From Diploptera punctata (Eukaryota > Arthropoda > Insecta > Blattodea > Blaberidae): DNA of 64,000 nucleotides. Shown in pieces: positions 1-11,162 of this stretch. How positions within the stretch are numbered: position 1 is the stretch's first letter; every line of letters begins with the position of its first letter. Location: contig JASPKZ010007534.1 of the NCBI GenBank assembly GCA_030220185.1, positions 1-64,000 on the forward strand, given 5' to 3'. The notes below the pieces were generated by a model. The model ran no database searches, was not told the origin of the DNA, and saw only the letters and a list, made by a program, of their open reading frames with translations. Position numbers and translations under genes: made by a program.

Positions 1-424
1 TGAGAGGGGGTAGTCTTTGGAGTTTTGGGATATCGTACATGGCTTCGTTGCAGCTGTTGCTCGATCCTGTATATGAAGTGAGAGAGAGCGGTTCAGTTGT
101 TTGTAAGGTGACCCCAAGTATTTGTAGCTTGATACGAATTCTAGGTTTTCACTTCCGCATATAAATGGTCCTTATTAGCCAGCCTTCCTCCTTTCTGAAT
201 TTCATTGCTTTTGTTTGGCGCTGTTTATTTCCATCGAGTTTTCAAGTGCCCATATCCTAATGTTCTCCATGGCTGTTTGGAGAGCTCCTTGATTCTAGAG
301 AGGATGATCATGTCGTCTGCGTACATGAGTAGCTTAACATTTCTTGTGTCTATAGTCTCTCCGATGTCTGACGTCTTTACATTAAAGAGTACGGGACTCA
401 TCGGGTCTCCTTGTAGGACCCCCC
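1..424 (-). mobile_element. LINE reverse-transcriptase fragment
   Basis: Minus-strand translation shows GVLQGDPMSPVLFN and LMYADDMIILS, the RT box with the YADD catalytic centre. Frameshifted downstream remains (YKYLG, SLHIQDRATAATK) continue toward position 1. The fragment has no 5' part; its upstream side is cut by the poly(A) of the neighbouring LINE at 425-447. Confidence 0.75.
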
Positions 425-3400
425 TTTTTTTTTTTTTTTTTTTTTTATTATAAGAGTCTTCATATGACAGCATGCTCCACTACAGTTTTCTGCGGTACTA
501 CATGCTTTGGTTTAGCAATATTAAAACTATCTCTATCATTTTATGTGTGTTGATGTTCCTGACTAGGCATTTATAGTGTTATTTACTAGTTCTAATGTGT
601 GAAATTATTTTTCTATTTTCGATTCCTTAAATATATATTTTGAGTTATTGTGACGCTAAATTGTTCTATTTCGTTGTGGTTGTTATTTACATTTTAAACA
701 ATGCTCTCTGTTAATTATACTTAAGCAAATTATGGTTCCTCTTGGCACTAACAAGTGTATGATTAATATTTACAGTTGCTTGATATTGTTCCTATTAGCA
801 CTTACTTAACCTTAAATTGGCGAAACAATACTTTCTAGTGCCCGTCATTCAAGTGTTTCGGACCGACAAAGAAAATAAAATCATGTAAAAGTAAGTTAAT
901 TACTGTATTTTTTTACGTAATTTGACACACATCGTAGGTAATTTATGATAATTTGTTTTATTTTTACTGTTTAATAAACTATAACAAATAAATTAAATCA
1001 ATGTTTCTTATAAGATACATTGTACGTTAAGGGTTAAAATTAGTGCATTCCTCATTACTATTCCAAACAAAATATGGTTCCTATTTACATTTAAATTGAC
1101 TAATCCTATCAAGCTATAATCTATATTTACACGTTAAGTTAATGTTCTATCCATTACTGAATCTAAGAAGATATAGCTCCAATTTACAACTTAAGTTACG
1201 GACTAATTCTATCATTTTATGAGTAATCTACTATTGAAAAAATATTTTTACTGTCCTTACAAGTTCTAAAAAAATAGGCTATTAGGTTCCTATTTACACT
1301 TATAGCACTGACTAATCCTAACAAGTCATGATCAATATTTACACTTCCTTAAAATAATGTTCTTATCCTAACACTTATTATCTAGATTCTATCACTTTAT
1401 GATTTACAGTTCCTTAAAGTATACTGTCCAAGTTAATGTTCTATTGTAATTTTTTTAAGTCTATGCTATTTGCGAATTTGGTGAATTGTTTAGTATACTT
1501 AAAAGCTAATATTTACTCTTATTTATGGGCCACCTTTCACTACCTCTATTTACAAAATTTATAAGAGTTTGTCTTTCGTTTTTTAAATTCTATACAGTTA
1601 TAATATGACATGGTCCACTGTCTGTTCACCAACACCGCATGCACACATTGCACTGTTCTTTATCTTGAAGCGATGGAAGTAGGCGTTTATATTCCCGTGT
1701 CCGGTCCACCAGCGTTGTGAGATTGGGAGATATCTGGATTCTTGTCTGTAGTCTGTCGCTGACTTTCGGGAAGAACGATTTCGTCAAATTCCCATTGTTG
1801 GTTGATTGCCATTCCCTTTCCAATTTTTCTTCACTAATGGTTGTCAGGTGTTTCTTCACAGCACTTACTGGAATCCTGTCGTAACTCGTTTGTAGGCCGC
1901 CGTCGCACGCTGCTTGCCTTCGCTAGGCGATCCGCTATCTCGTTGCCGTAGATTCCAGCATGTGCCTTGACCCAGCTGAATTCCACTGTCCAATTGTCGC
2001 CTTCTAGAGATTTCAGCTTATTCCTAATCTTCTTCAATTAAATTGTTGCGATTATTTCTGTTCCTTAGGGAGTCTATCGTGATCTTGCTGTCAGTGTAGA
2101 TTGCCACATTACGTTCGTCAATCGGTATTTCGCTGGTGTTGAGTCCTTTTAAGGTGTCTAGTGCTTTCATGATGGCAAAGTTGCTCAGCCTGGTTATTTG
2201 AACATTCTTCGTACAACTCAAATTTCAGCTGGTTTGTATATTAATACGTGTTTTTTGAATATAAACTATTCCCGATCCAAACTCCATCATTGCTTCTGCT
2301 TCCATCTGTGTATATTTCATAAGTGTATTCTTTGTTTTCTCTTGTATCCTGGATTTTGATGAATTTTGCCGGGTGTGTCCAGTTTTTGTAACTAACTGTC
2401 TGATCAACGTTAAGAGTTTCGTATTTGGAACTTCCTCTTATTTGGTGAATAGCCGAAATTTCTTGTATGTTTAGATGTATAGGTGTTAATCCCGTCAGAA
2501 TGCAGAGAGCTTCGTAGGATGCAGGCGATATGCCTTTGCCATCCGTATGCTGATCAATCTCTGTGCCTGTTTAAACTTTCGGATATTATATTTCTTGTCC
2601 AGTGCACTTATCCATACCGGTGCCGCGTACGATAACAGTGGCAGAATTGCACCGTTATAAATTGTGCACAGGGCTTTGTCACTTAAACCCCAGCTTATTT
2701 TTTGCTGTCTTCGAGAGAGCATTAATAAGTTTTTTGCATCTCTCTGCTACATATTCGATATGCTGGTTGAACGTAAATCTCTTGTCGATTATTATGCCAA
2801 GATATTTAATCTGGTCGACCTGTTCTAACTGCTTATTATTTAGAAATATATGTATTTGTTTGTTTTCCCTTCGTTTTTCTTCTTGTTATTAGAATAGTTT
2901 TTTATTTGCATTCATTGAATTTGGATTTATTGTTGTGGGCCCAGGATGTAATCTTTCTCATTTCAATATTTGCATAATTCTCAGCTTCGAGAACTGATTT
3001 TCCCTTTGTTATTACTATCAGGTCGTCTGCAAATGCTATTACTTTAGTATGTTCGGTGTAATCTAATCGAAGTATGGAGTTGTACTGGATGTTCCAGAAC
3101 CCCGGACCGCAGCAAGATCCTTGTGGGCAGCCTCTCGTTACATTTTTGTCTACTTTAGCATTGTTTACTGCTAATGTAGCTGTTCTTTGCCCCCTTGTTT
3201 GAGTAACACTTCTCGACATCGATATACCATCACTGATTGTCAGGTAGTTTGTGGTAAGGATTGATTTAATTGTTCCTAATTCATTGTTTGAGCTCCTAGT
3301 ATGCTCTCTAGCTTCTGGATGAGGATTTTCCTGTCAATACTGTCGAATGCCTTGGAATAATCTATGTATATCACATACAATGGTGTAGCAGGTTGAGCTA

Positions 3401-4843
3401 AGGTCGTTATTATTTCTTGTATGAGTTCTTGGACAGCATGCAGTGTAGATCTACCCGGGGTGAAGCCATATTGATTCTGAGGTATACTGGCACGTAGTTT
3501 GTGTTCCACACGTCTTAGCAGGATCTTCGAGAAGAGTTTGAACATAACATTTTCCAGGGCCAATTACCCCTGTAGGAGTTCGGGGTTTCTTTCCTTCCTT
3601 GTCCCTTTGTAGATGACAGTTATAATCGAATTTCTCCATTTTTTGTGGGATTGAATTATCTTTTAGGCCTTCTTTGAACAGACATGTTAGGCGGTTTCTA
3701 ACAAGGTCCTTGTGGAAGTTGTTTCATTAAGATGTTCAGGAAATATCCCCGTCCGGGACCGGCTGCTCCTGCTTTGGCATTTTTTCTCGTTTCTTATGAG
3801 TTTGGCTGACTTCTTCTGTTAGACTATTGGTTAATGTCATGTATGTTTGCCGCATGCCGTGTTAAGCAGTTTGACTGTTTGTCCTTTCTTCTTTGCTCCC
3901 AGGAGGTGGAGGTTAATGCCCCCCAAGGGATTCTTCCCATCGGTTCATGTTTACGAGAGGGCTTGATTTCTGTTTCTTTGAAGACCTTAAGATTTTGTGA
4001 GGATTCATTTCTACCTCGGCTATTAGTTCCTGTTCTTTGGAGGTGTCATACTTTAACTACTTTTCCTTCAGTAGTATTTTATATTTCATACGTTCTTCAG
4101 CATATTCCTTTAGAGCGTAGCCTCCATATTCCCTGGCAGTATGGAGTAGGAGTAGTGTTCTTTTGTCTCATGTTGTAACACTCTTCATCGAACCATGGTT
4201 TGCAGTACGTTTATGTCTAGTCAGTTGAGTGGTGGCATGTATAATTATGTCATTTAAGGTTTCTGTTGCTCCGTCCAGATTTCCCTGCCTCGCCATATGC
4301 ATTATTGACGGCAGCTTCACTTTATTTGTTTGCCAGCTTACCTCGTCTATGTACCTTGAAACTTTTTGTGGGAGGCTTTTATCTTCTTGTTCCTGTGTTT
4401 CAGTTCTTATTTGGAACTCAGTTAAGACTGGAAGGTGCTTTCTAGTTGCTACTTTTCCCACTTTCACCCGTGCTTGGTCTTGTATATTTGTGAATACCAA
4501 ATCGATTGTGCTTCTTCCATTTGGTGCTATGTATGTATAGTCCTTCTCTCTATTTAGCAGTCTTAGCTCGTGGTCGAGGAGAAAATCTGTGACCGCTTGA
4601 GTTCTTGCGTCCCATTTGTCTATGCGACAGTTTAAATCTCCTGCTAACAAGGTGGGCCTGTCGTTTTCTGTGTTCTCCAGTGATTTTCCTAGTTCGTCGA
4701 CGATGTCTTCCGGTTCGGTCTTGGGCGTGAAGTATGCTCCTACTATATTCATTTTCCCAGTGACTACTACTAGGGTATTAACTGTACGAGCTATTGAACT
4801 GATGGGTTGGAGGTGTGGCTTTATGAAGCAGTCCAATATGTGA
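425..4843 (-). mobile_element. Decayed I/R1-type LINE with EN, RT, RNase H
   Basis: In minus-strand order: APE-type endonuclease at 4836-4168 (AGDLNCRIDKWDART, STIDLVFTN); RT at about 3640-2495 (GFTPGRSTLHAVQE, IYIDYSKAFDSIDRK, RGCPQGSCCGP, IAFADDLIV); RNase H at 2220-1834 (AIYTDSK, SWVKAHAGIYGNEIAD). A C-terminal Cys/His remnant follows at about 1680-1610 (CACGVGEQTVDH). Several frameshifts and stops make it a pseudogene. The 475-1600 stretch has no coding and is probably a 1.1-kb AT-rich 3' UTR; it ends in about 22 A on the minus strand (425-447). RNase H after RT places it near I/R1/LOA-type LINEs. Confidence 0.8.
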
Positions 4844-4849
4844 AAATTT

Positions 4850-5640
4850 GAAGTAATGTAAAAATGTTGAAAAAAGGTATGTATAAATTTTGTAAAATAT
4901 ATAAAAATTTCGAAAAGTATAAAAATTTTGAAAAATAATAAATATCTTCAAAAATATACAAATATTTTTAAAAAGAATATATACATATTGAAAAAATGGA
5001 AATAATTATGAAAAATATAAAAATTTTGAAAAAGAAATTTGAAAACAATATAAAAATTTTGAAAAAATATTAAATTTTTGGAATTATAAAACTTTTGAAA
5101 TAATTAAAAAATTTTGATAAAATACAAAAATTTTGAAAAAAAAAATAGAAACAAATTGAAAAAATATAAAATAATTAAATATATAAGGTTAGGTTAGGTT
5201 GGGTTGGGTTAGGTTAGGTTGTGTTGGCTTAGGTTCGGTTAGGTTAGGTTTGGTTATGTTACGTTAGTTTATGTTAGGTTAGTTTATGTTAGGTTAGGTT
5301 AGATTAGGTTTGCTTAGGTTTGGTTGGTTTGGGTCAGATAAGCTTAGTTTAGGTTAGGTTGGGTTGGGATAGGTTAGGTTAGGTAGGTTTTTAAAATCAG
5401 ATTTTTGGAAGGATTTATAAAAGAATTTAAGTTATACTAAAAAATATAAAAATTTTGAAAAAATTTAAAATATGCAAATATTTTAAAAATAATATATAAA
5501 TTTTGAGAAAAGTAAAGAATTATGAAAAATATAAATATTTTGGAAACAATATAAACATTTTGAAAAAAAATAACAATTTTGAAACATAAAAATTTTGAAA
5601 AAAAATTGAAAAAATACAAAAATTCTGAAAAATACAAGGT
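4850..5640. repeat. A/T-rich degenerate tandem repeat (AAATTTTGAAAAA type)
   Basis: Two blocks (4850-5165 and 5430-5640) of short units like AAAATATAAAAATTTTGAAA, about 15-25 bp long and variable. A TTAGG-type array separates them. The minus ORF here (5437-5637) is low-complexity and not a gene. Confidence 0.75.
5186..5397. repeat. Interstitial TTAGG-type pentamer array
   Basis: More than 30 degenerate TTAGG units with TTGGG, TTCGG and TTATG variants. TTAGG is the ancestral insect telomere repeat. A second, shorter block lies at 5636-5732. Degeneracy and flanking A/T repeats argue for an interstitial array, not a telomere. Confidence 0.8.
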
Positions 5641-5732
5641 TAGATTATTTTAGGTTAAGTTAGGCTAGGTTGGGTTATGTTACATTGGGTTGGTTTAGGT
5701 TCGGTTAAGTTAGGTTAGGATAGGTTAGGTAA
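5636..5732. repeat. Second TTAGG-type block
   Basis: Degenerate pentamers (TTAGG, TTGGG, TTCGG) in the same orientation as 5186-5397, joined to the end of the second A/T block. Confidence 0.7.
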
Positions 5733-5765
5733 GGTTAAATTTATATATTAAATTTGGGAATTTTT

Positions 5766-6050
5766 AACATTATGAGGTTCAAATTCATAAGAATTAAATT
5801 AATCGTGATTATTTCATACCTCATACTTCTACATTTCTTTAAATACAGCACTGCAGTATCGGCAATTTCTTATCACCATCATCAGCTGTTTTCATGATTC
5901 GTGAACATAAACATAAACTAACCTTACTATTCATAAGAATCGTGAAAACAGCTGATGATGGTGATAAGAAATTGCCGATACTGCAGTGCCGTATTTAAAG
6001 AAATATAGAACTATGAGGTATGAAATAATTTAATTCTTATGAATAGGTAA
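5766..6050. mobile_element. Fold-back Penelope-type 3' end
   Basis: Arms of about 100-120 bp (5780-5900 and 5940-6043) are inverted copies with a roughly 40-bp spacer. The outer motif TATGAGGT recurs in all Penelope-type ends of the window. The flanks TTAAATTTGGGAATT (5747 on) and TTAAATTGGGTATT (6063 on) could be an old target duplication. Confidence 0.6.
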
Positions 6051-6061
6051 GGTTAGTTTAT

Positions 6062-7075
6062 GTTAAATTGGGTATTCGGAGAGTTCAATGGAAGAATAGG
6101 GAAAAACTGTTTACCAGGCATTACACAAATGTTTAATGAAGATATGCTCATTACATTTGCTTCAACGAATGCTTCAAGAATTAACAATACATTGTTTGAT
6201 CATACAATGAAATATAACTAAGAAATGTCCACCTACACATACGGTGCATTCTCTATGGACAATAGAAAGCTAAGAATGTCATGACTTCCAAAACTTTTTA
6301 CAAGTATTTCAACATTTAAGCAAATTATATTTGAAGAGAAAAATTTTCGCCTAGACCGGGACTCGAACCCGGGACCCTTGGCTTTCCGGACCAAGTGCTC
6401 TACCAACTGAGCTACCAAGGCGAGTTTACGATCTAGACGCAAATTTTTCTCTTATGTACGTTGTAATTCCCTCGTGCCAAATGCATTTGGCGCGAGGGAA
6501 TTACAACGTACATAAGAGAAAAATTTGCGTCTAGATCGTAAACTCGCCTTGGTAGCTCAGTTGGTAGAGCACTTGGTCCGGAAAGCCAAGGGTCCCGGGT
6601 TCGAGTCCCGGTCTAGGCGAAAATTTTTCTCTTCAAATATAATTTATCCTTCAATGAGAAGTGTTAAATTAATAATAAAATCGTCAATTTAAGCAAATGT
6701 CGTAGATAAAAAATGTTTTTAAAAGAGAAATTAAATGGGATATACAAATGTCTAAATAAGATATATATGTTTCATTTTGCGAGCTTTGATATTCACATAG
6801 CCAATTTGTGTTTTTATGTGAACAAATCCTTCTTTTGTTACATTAATATTCATAGATTCGATATCCTGCTGATAACAAAATTGGTCGACAGTTTTGTAAT
6901 GAGGCAGATCACAGGAGTCAGTAACTAACTATATTCTAACAAATAGAGAAATTAATTTTGATCAGATAATTGATGTCAGGACACTTACCTCCGCAGATAC
7001 AGAAAGTGACAACAAATTAGTTTTATGTAAAATAAGAATACGATTGCCAAACATAAAGAAACGAAAGTCAATGTA
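6062..7075 (+). mobile_element. LINE endonuclease remnant, split by palindromic repeat
   Basis: Before the insertion, + strand reads FNGRIGKNCLPGITQMFNED and RINNTLFDHT (about 6090-6220). After it, LTNREINFDQIIDVRTLTSA and DNKLVLCKIR (about 6915-7050). These are two parts of an RTE-like APE endonuclease domain (GxFNxRIG, NNTxFxH, SAD-SDHxLV type), out of frame and split by the element at 6326-6686. Confidence 0.55.
6326..6686 (+). mobile_element. 361-bp palindromic tRNA-bearing repeat with target duplication
   Basis: Left part (6326-6483) is an almost exact inverted copy of the right part (6484-6641), with no spacer (centre AAATGCATTT) and one clear mismatch. Each arm has a whole tRNA-like segment; the right one (about 6546-6619) has box A TAGCTCAGTTGG and box B GGTTCGAGTCC. 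Then follow tail TTCTCTTCAAATATAATTTA and AATAATAAAA. ATTTAAGCAAAT is duplicated at 6314-6325 and 6687-6698, so this is one insertion event. Confidence 0.85.
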
Positions 7076-7707
7076 CATACTTACTTACTCACTGGCACTA
7101 TCGAACCCGTAGGTTCATGGCCGCGCAGACATAAGCTCTCCATACATCCCTACCCTGAGCTAATTTTTTCCAATCATTCCCTGTATAATCAACTTCCCTC
7201 AAATCATAGTTCATATTATTCTCCCACCTCATTCTTGGTCTACCAACTGGGCGTTTTCCCTCTGGCTTTCCTACAAGAAGCTTCCATGCAAGTCTTTTAT
7301 TCCCCATACGTGCAACATGTCCTGCCCATTGCAGTCTACGAGACTTAACTGTTCTTATTATATCTGGCTTCCTATAAAGACCGTGCAGTTCATTGTTATG
7401 TAGTCTTCTCCATTCACCTGTTTGTTCATCTCTCTTTGGTCCAAAAATTTTCTTAAGTATTTTATTCTCAAATACTTGTAATCTCCTTTCCCCCCTTAAA
7501 GTAAGAGTCCATGTTTCGCACCCATATAATATAACTGGTAGAATAATAGTTTTATATATTTTCAGTTTAACGTTTTTTGAAAGGAGTTGGGGCATCAAGA
7601 GTCTCTGCAATACATAATAGCACGCATTTCCAGAATTGAGCCTATGTTTAATTTCTTTGTGCATCTCATTCCTATTTGTGATTATTGTTCCTAGGTATTT
7701 GAATTGT
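7076..7707 (-). mobile_element. RTE-like LINE 3' end
   Basis: One 188-codon open frame at 7664-7098 covers the post-RT C-terminus: LPVILYGCETWTL, RRLQWAGHVARMG, KRPVGRPRMRWENN and NDWKKLAQGRD, ending NLRVR. It ends in a TAAGTAAGTATG-type tail near 7076. Further copies lie at 24725-25500 and 48501-48885. The intact frame suggests a fairly recent insertion. Confidence 0.85.
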
Positions 7708-7900
7708 ATTGTTGCTTAAATCAGTTGGAACACAATTCACAATTTGTTAACATGTCTGAAGAACGTACAGTGTACCGAAATAGCTGTCACTGAATTATAT
7801 CTTAATAAATATGAAAATCAAATAAAATTAACTTTTATTTTTTTTAAATTAATAAATATGGATTTTCATCAAGTAAACACCAACTCAATTGATTATTTAA
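7708..7900 (+). mobile_element. Penelope-like element 3' terminus
   Basis: Contains AACATGTCTGAAGAACGTAC and CTGTCACTGAATTATATCTT, then AT-rich inverted repeats. The same terminus occurs at 36735-36930, 37430-37620, 32000-32110 and 30960-31030. Confidence 0.65.
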
Positions 7901-7914
7901 TGACATAAAACAAA

Positions 7915-8401
7915 ATGGCGACTCCTCAGCAACGAGCACAAACTGTTTTCTGGTATGCAGAGACGAAGTCAATAATTACAGTGCAAAGAAATTACCGGAG
8001 AGAATATGGAGGAAATGCACCTGATGCGAAGACATGGCTTGGTAAATTTCTGGCGACTGGAAGCGTTAAAAAAGAATCAGGAGGTGCTCGTACACGTGTT
8101 TCAGAAGAAAATATTGCATAAATTAGTTATGTGTATGCGACTCCAGTACAAGATTTTCATGATTTATGGATCTGTATCCTTGACACAATTGCAACAGTAC
8201 CAATGGACATGTTGTGGCACGAAATTGAATACAGACTTGATATTGTTCGTGCTACTAATGGTGCACATATAGAGGTGTTTTAGTGTGTGGCAATGAAAAT
8301 TCTTTGAGTTCCCGTTTAATATCGGCCTCATTTCATAATTCCGCATACTTTGTTAGTTATGATTAATTAAAATGTGGGAGGTTTGAATGGAACACCCTGT
8401 A
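7915..8401 (+). mobile_element. Internally deleted mariner/Tc1-type transposon
   Basis: The ORF at 7915-8121 begins MATPQQRAQTVFWYAETKSI and ends RTRVSEENIA: the N-terminal DNA-binding domain of insect mariner-like transposases. It then jumps to the C-terminal end (VPMDMLWHEIEYRLDIVRAT, GAHIEVF) with the catalytic middle missing. The right end is GGAACACCCTGTA; no matching left end is visible. Confidence 0.7.
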
Positions 8402-8565
8402 TTTTCATGAGAAAAGTCAATAGTCCTTCCTTTGGAATTTGGTAATTATAATAATAGTAGAAAGAAGGCATTAACGATAATAATTTGGAAATATTATTCT
8501 TATCTTTTTATATATATATATATATATGTATATATTATAAATATATTTTTGACATTTGGCAATGA

Positions 8566-8877
8566 AGGCAAATATGATATGAAAAGAAAAATGAATGCTT
8601 GAGTCGGGATTTGAATATACAAGCGTTACTGCTATAAAGTAAATATTCTCTTTAAAAAATTTGCTTAACTGTTATGTTAGCCGCTAGATGTCAGTTGGAA
8701 CAAATTTCCGCTACCTCTTGTCTGAATTGAGAATACTACATGTATAAGAAAATTGTATGTTTGTGTTGGAATTCTTGGGTAGCTCAGTTGGTTAGAGCGC
8801 TAAAGGTATAGACTTTAGAGACTTGAGTTCAAATCCCGACTCAAGCATTCATTTTTCTTTTCATATCATATATATAT
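8566..8877 (+). mobile_element. Fold-back tRNA-bearing repeat, Tyr-like anticodon
   Basis: The right end (8773-8848) is tRNA-like: GGGTAGCTCAGTTGGTTAGA, a 6-bp anticodon stem CTAAAG/CTTTAG with loop GTATAGA, and box B AGTTCAAATCC. The left arm (8571-8624) is an inverted copy of the tail and T arm. The anticodon position reads ATA. The flanks are TA-rich. Confidence 0.65.
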
Positions 8878-8993
8878 ATGTGTTTGTCACTGAACTCCTC
8901 CTAAATAACCGCACCAATTTTGATGAAATTGTGTGTGTCTGATTGGGTCCCTCAATGGTTTAGATTCACAACTGGACCCTCTAAAACCATTAA
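8878..8993 (+). mobile_element. Helitron-like repeat, piece 1
   Basis: Starts GTTTGTCACTGAACTCCTCC and CCAATTTTGATGAAATTGTG, a signature of widespread insect Helitron-like repeats. It continues after the Harbinger element at 9601-9902, then after the LINE at 10749-11000, ending CAACGCACCCTGGTATTAGC. An almost uninterrupted relative lies at 50955-52180. Confidence 0.6.
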
Positions 8994-9600
8994 GGGTCGC
9001 ATGTTTGGATGCATTAGACAGTAAAATGCCTTCTCTGCTGAGCAAGTTGTATGCTAATACGATTTTGCTTACTCAGAAATCTGTTCATGCGATAATAATT
9101 GGTTAAATTTGTAAGCTACCTGCGGAGGTACCTTACATGAGCAACTCAAATTAAAATCCCGAAGGGAACCGAACGGGAACCGATGGTAATCGATGTACTT
9201 TGCTGCTTTATCCAACATTTATCCAAGATGTCGGACCTTGAAGACTTCGATCATGTTTTCGGTATACACGGAGGAGAGGAATTTGATAGAGTCTACCAAA
9301 GAATTCAACTGGAAGAACAGGAGAATCGGCGTAATATTGCGTGTCGCAGACGTGTTTGTATACGGTATTATTTGCGGGATGCAAGCATAAATGCATTCCT
9401 CTATAGCAGACGAAAATAACGGAAGTGGTTTTATCGCTCAGAATTCTGGGTAATTCGTTGCCAATATTACGAAAACGTCGACTCTCGTGCATGACCGTTA
9501 AGTCGGCCGTTAATTCGTTCTCAGCAATTGCTCACGGTGAATCAGCTCACTAGTGATTGGAAGTAATTTGAGTAGAGAGTAATGTTCTAACATACGACCC
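8994..9600 (+). mobile_element. PIF/Harbinger-type element with TAA duplication
   Basis: Ends GGGTCGCATG and CATACGACCC are inverted repeats flanked by TAA at 8991-8993 and 9601-9603; uninterrupted relatives read CCATTAGGTGTAGG across the site. A 3-bp TAA/TTA duplication is typical of PIF/Harbinger. The + ORF at 9228-9419 reads MSDLEDFDHVFGI, then EEFDRVYQRIQLEEQENRR. It resembles the 5' coding end of a Harbinger transposase and recurs at 44470-44190. Confidence 0.75.
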
Positions 9601-9902
9601 TAAGTGTAGGAGTTCACCTGAAGTGAAAATTGAAAAATCGCTCTAGCGATCACAATTTTCAATGTTTCACAACAAAACTCAGTATATCCTATTAAAATAA
9701 ACCGATGTTGGTATTGTAAAAAAATTAGCAAAATCCAACAATTACAAGTGGGAATTTACTTGAAATCCAAAAATAAAAACGCTTAAATGGACCGATTTTG
9801 ATGAAAATTTTTGTGTGTATTTGAATCGGTCCCTGGATGGTATAGATTCACAATTGAACCCCCTAAAACCATTAGGCGTAGGAGTTCACCTAACGTAAAA
9901 AT
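9601..9902 (+). mobile_element. Helitron-like repeat, piece 2
   Basis: Resumes GTGTAGGAGTTCACCTGAAG and CAACAAAACTCAGTATATCC, then a second start-like block (GACCGATTTTGATGAAAATT) from 9781. Two related copies appear joined. Confidence 0.55.
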
Positions 9903-10748
9903 ATGGTTGAAGGCTTTCTGCAGATGACTATCCGAAATTGAGATCAATACCATGTCATCTGCGTACATAAGCGCAGGTTTACGTTGTCAGGTTTTATTGC
10001 CTTGATGATGTCCGCTGTAGCTAAAATGAACAGCAAGGGGCTTAACGGGTCCCGCTGTAGTACCCCAACAGTTTGCTGTATCATGTTCAATTTGTCTATA
10101 CCGTCACCTATTTCCACCCAGTTCCCAATTTACGGAAGCGTGTTTACACACCATGTAAATGACAGAGTAAATGCTATGATAAGAGCCATAAGCGACATTA
10201 AGTCAATAAACAGGCTCTCACTAGAAACAGCCCTACAACTTTTTGAACTTAAAGTTGATCCTGTTGCAACATATGGGTTAGAGAATATATGGGTCCATTT
10301 AAAGAAACCTAACCTAGAAAAATTAGAGAAACTAAAAAGCAACATACCTAAAAAGGGTGCTCTGTCTCTCCAGATACACGCCCTCACGACTTGTATATGA
10401 ACTCTCCAGAGAATCATTCTACATAGAAGAGCTGAGGCTAAAGTGACAGGACCTCCTGCAAGAACTCCACGAGAAGATACGCAAAATATGGGAAGAATTC
10501 CATATTACTGACGCCATGACGAACCGTGAATGGACTCAGGGAGGATATGAATTGCGCCACGCAGTGACCAGACTAGCTGTGTAGCAACCAGAGCCCGGCC
10601 CAGACTGCATGTGTGCAAGATGTGGTGAACAGTGTGAGAAATATGTGTTAAACTGTAGGATGAGATCAGATTCGTTGCTGAAACTCTGCTGTGACTGAGA
10701 ACAATCTTCATTGCACGTTGTGCACATTTCTTATTTTATTATTATAAA
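9903..10748. mobile_element. LINE insertion with 5' inversion (twin priming)
   Basis: The left part (9903 to about 10130) codes on the minus strand for TVGVLQRDPLSPLLF and LMYADDMVLISISD. The right part (about 10138-10748) codes on the plus strand for the region that normally follows: VNDRVNAMIRAISDIKS, VDPVATYGLENIW, and a Cys-rich CMCARCGEQC. GTAAAAAT is duplicated at 9895-9902 and 10749-10756. This is the classic twin-priming structure. Frames are broken. Confidence 0.8.
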
Positions 10749-11000
10749 GTAAAAATTTAAAAATCGCTCTAGAGGTTACAATTTTCGATGTTTGACAACG
10801 AAACTCAGTATATCCTTTTAAAATAAACCGAGGTAGGTATTATAAAAAAATGAGCGAAATCTGACAATTAGAAGTGGAGATTTACCTGAAATCCAAAACT
10901 GTCATGTTTTGGTTCGTCACAGTATATACCATACGATTTAATTAACCTTTAATATTTCATCCATTCAGCCGTAGCAACGCACCCTGGTATTAGCTACTTA
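10749..11000 (+). mobile_element. Helitron-like repeat, piece 3 with 3' end
   Basis: Continues the interrupted repeat after the twin-primed LINE and ends GCAACGCACCCTGGTATTAG CTACTT, close to the 3' end at 52130-52170. From 11000 to 11162 I see only AT-rich unique sequence. Confidence 0.55.
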
Positions 11001-11162
11001 AACTATATATTGCAATAATAAACTTGTATATCATAATGAATTTTTAACCAAAACTGAAAATAAAATAAATCTTTACTTTTCAAATAGCCGTGCTTCACTG
11101 CCAAGTTACAAAGAATTTGGAATAAAAATTATACAACTGAGTAATTTTGGCTTACCGATGTT

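Noticed and set aside
1..4843. Host gene with RNase H or endonuclease function
   Set aside because: Order EN-RT-RNase H, poly(A), and frameshifts show a dead LINE.
5940..5985. CTGATGA ... GAAA, a possible hammerhead ribozyme core as known in Penelope elements
   Set aside because: The 9 nt between the two boxes (TGGTGATAA) cannot form stem II, and the cleavage-site helix is absent.
6546..6619. Functional tRNA gene
   Set aside because: Part of a dispersed repeat, C instead of U at position 33, one acceptor mismatch, many decayed copies.
8508..8545. Promoter-like TATA run
   Set aside because: Plain (TA)n microsatellite; no gene starts nearby.
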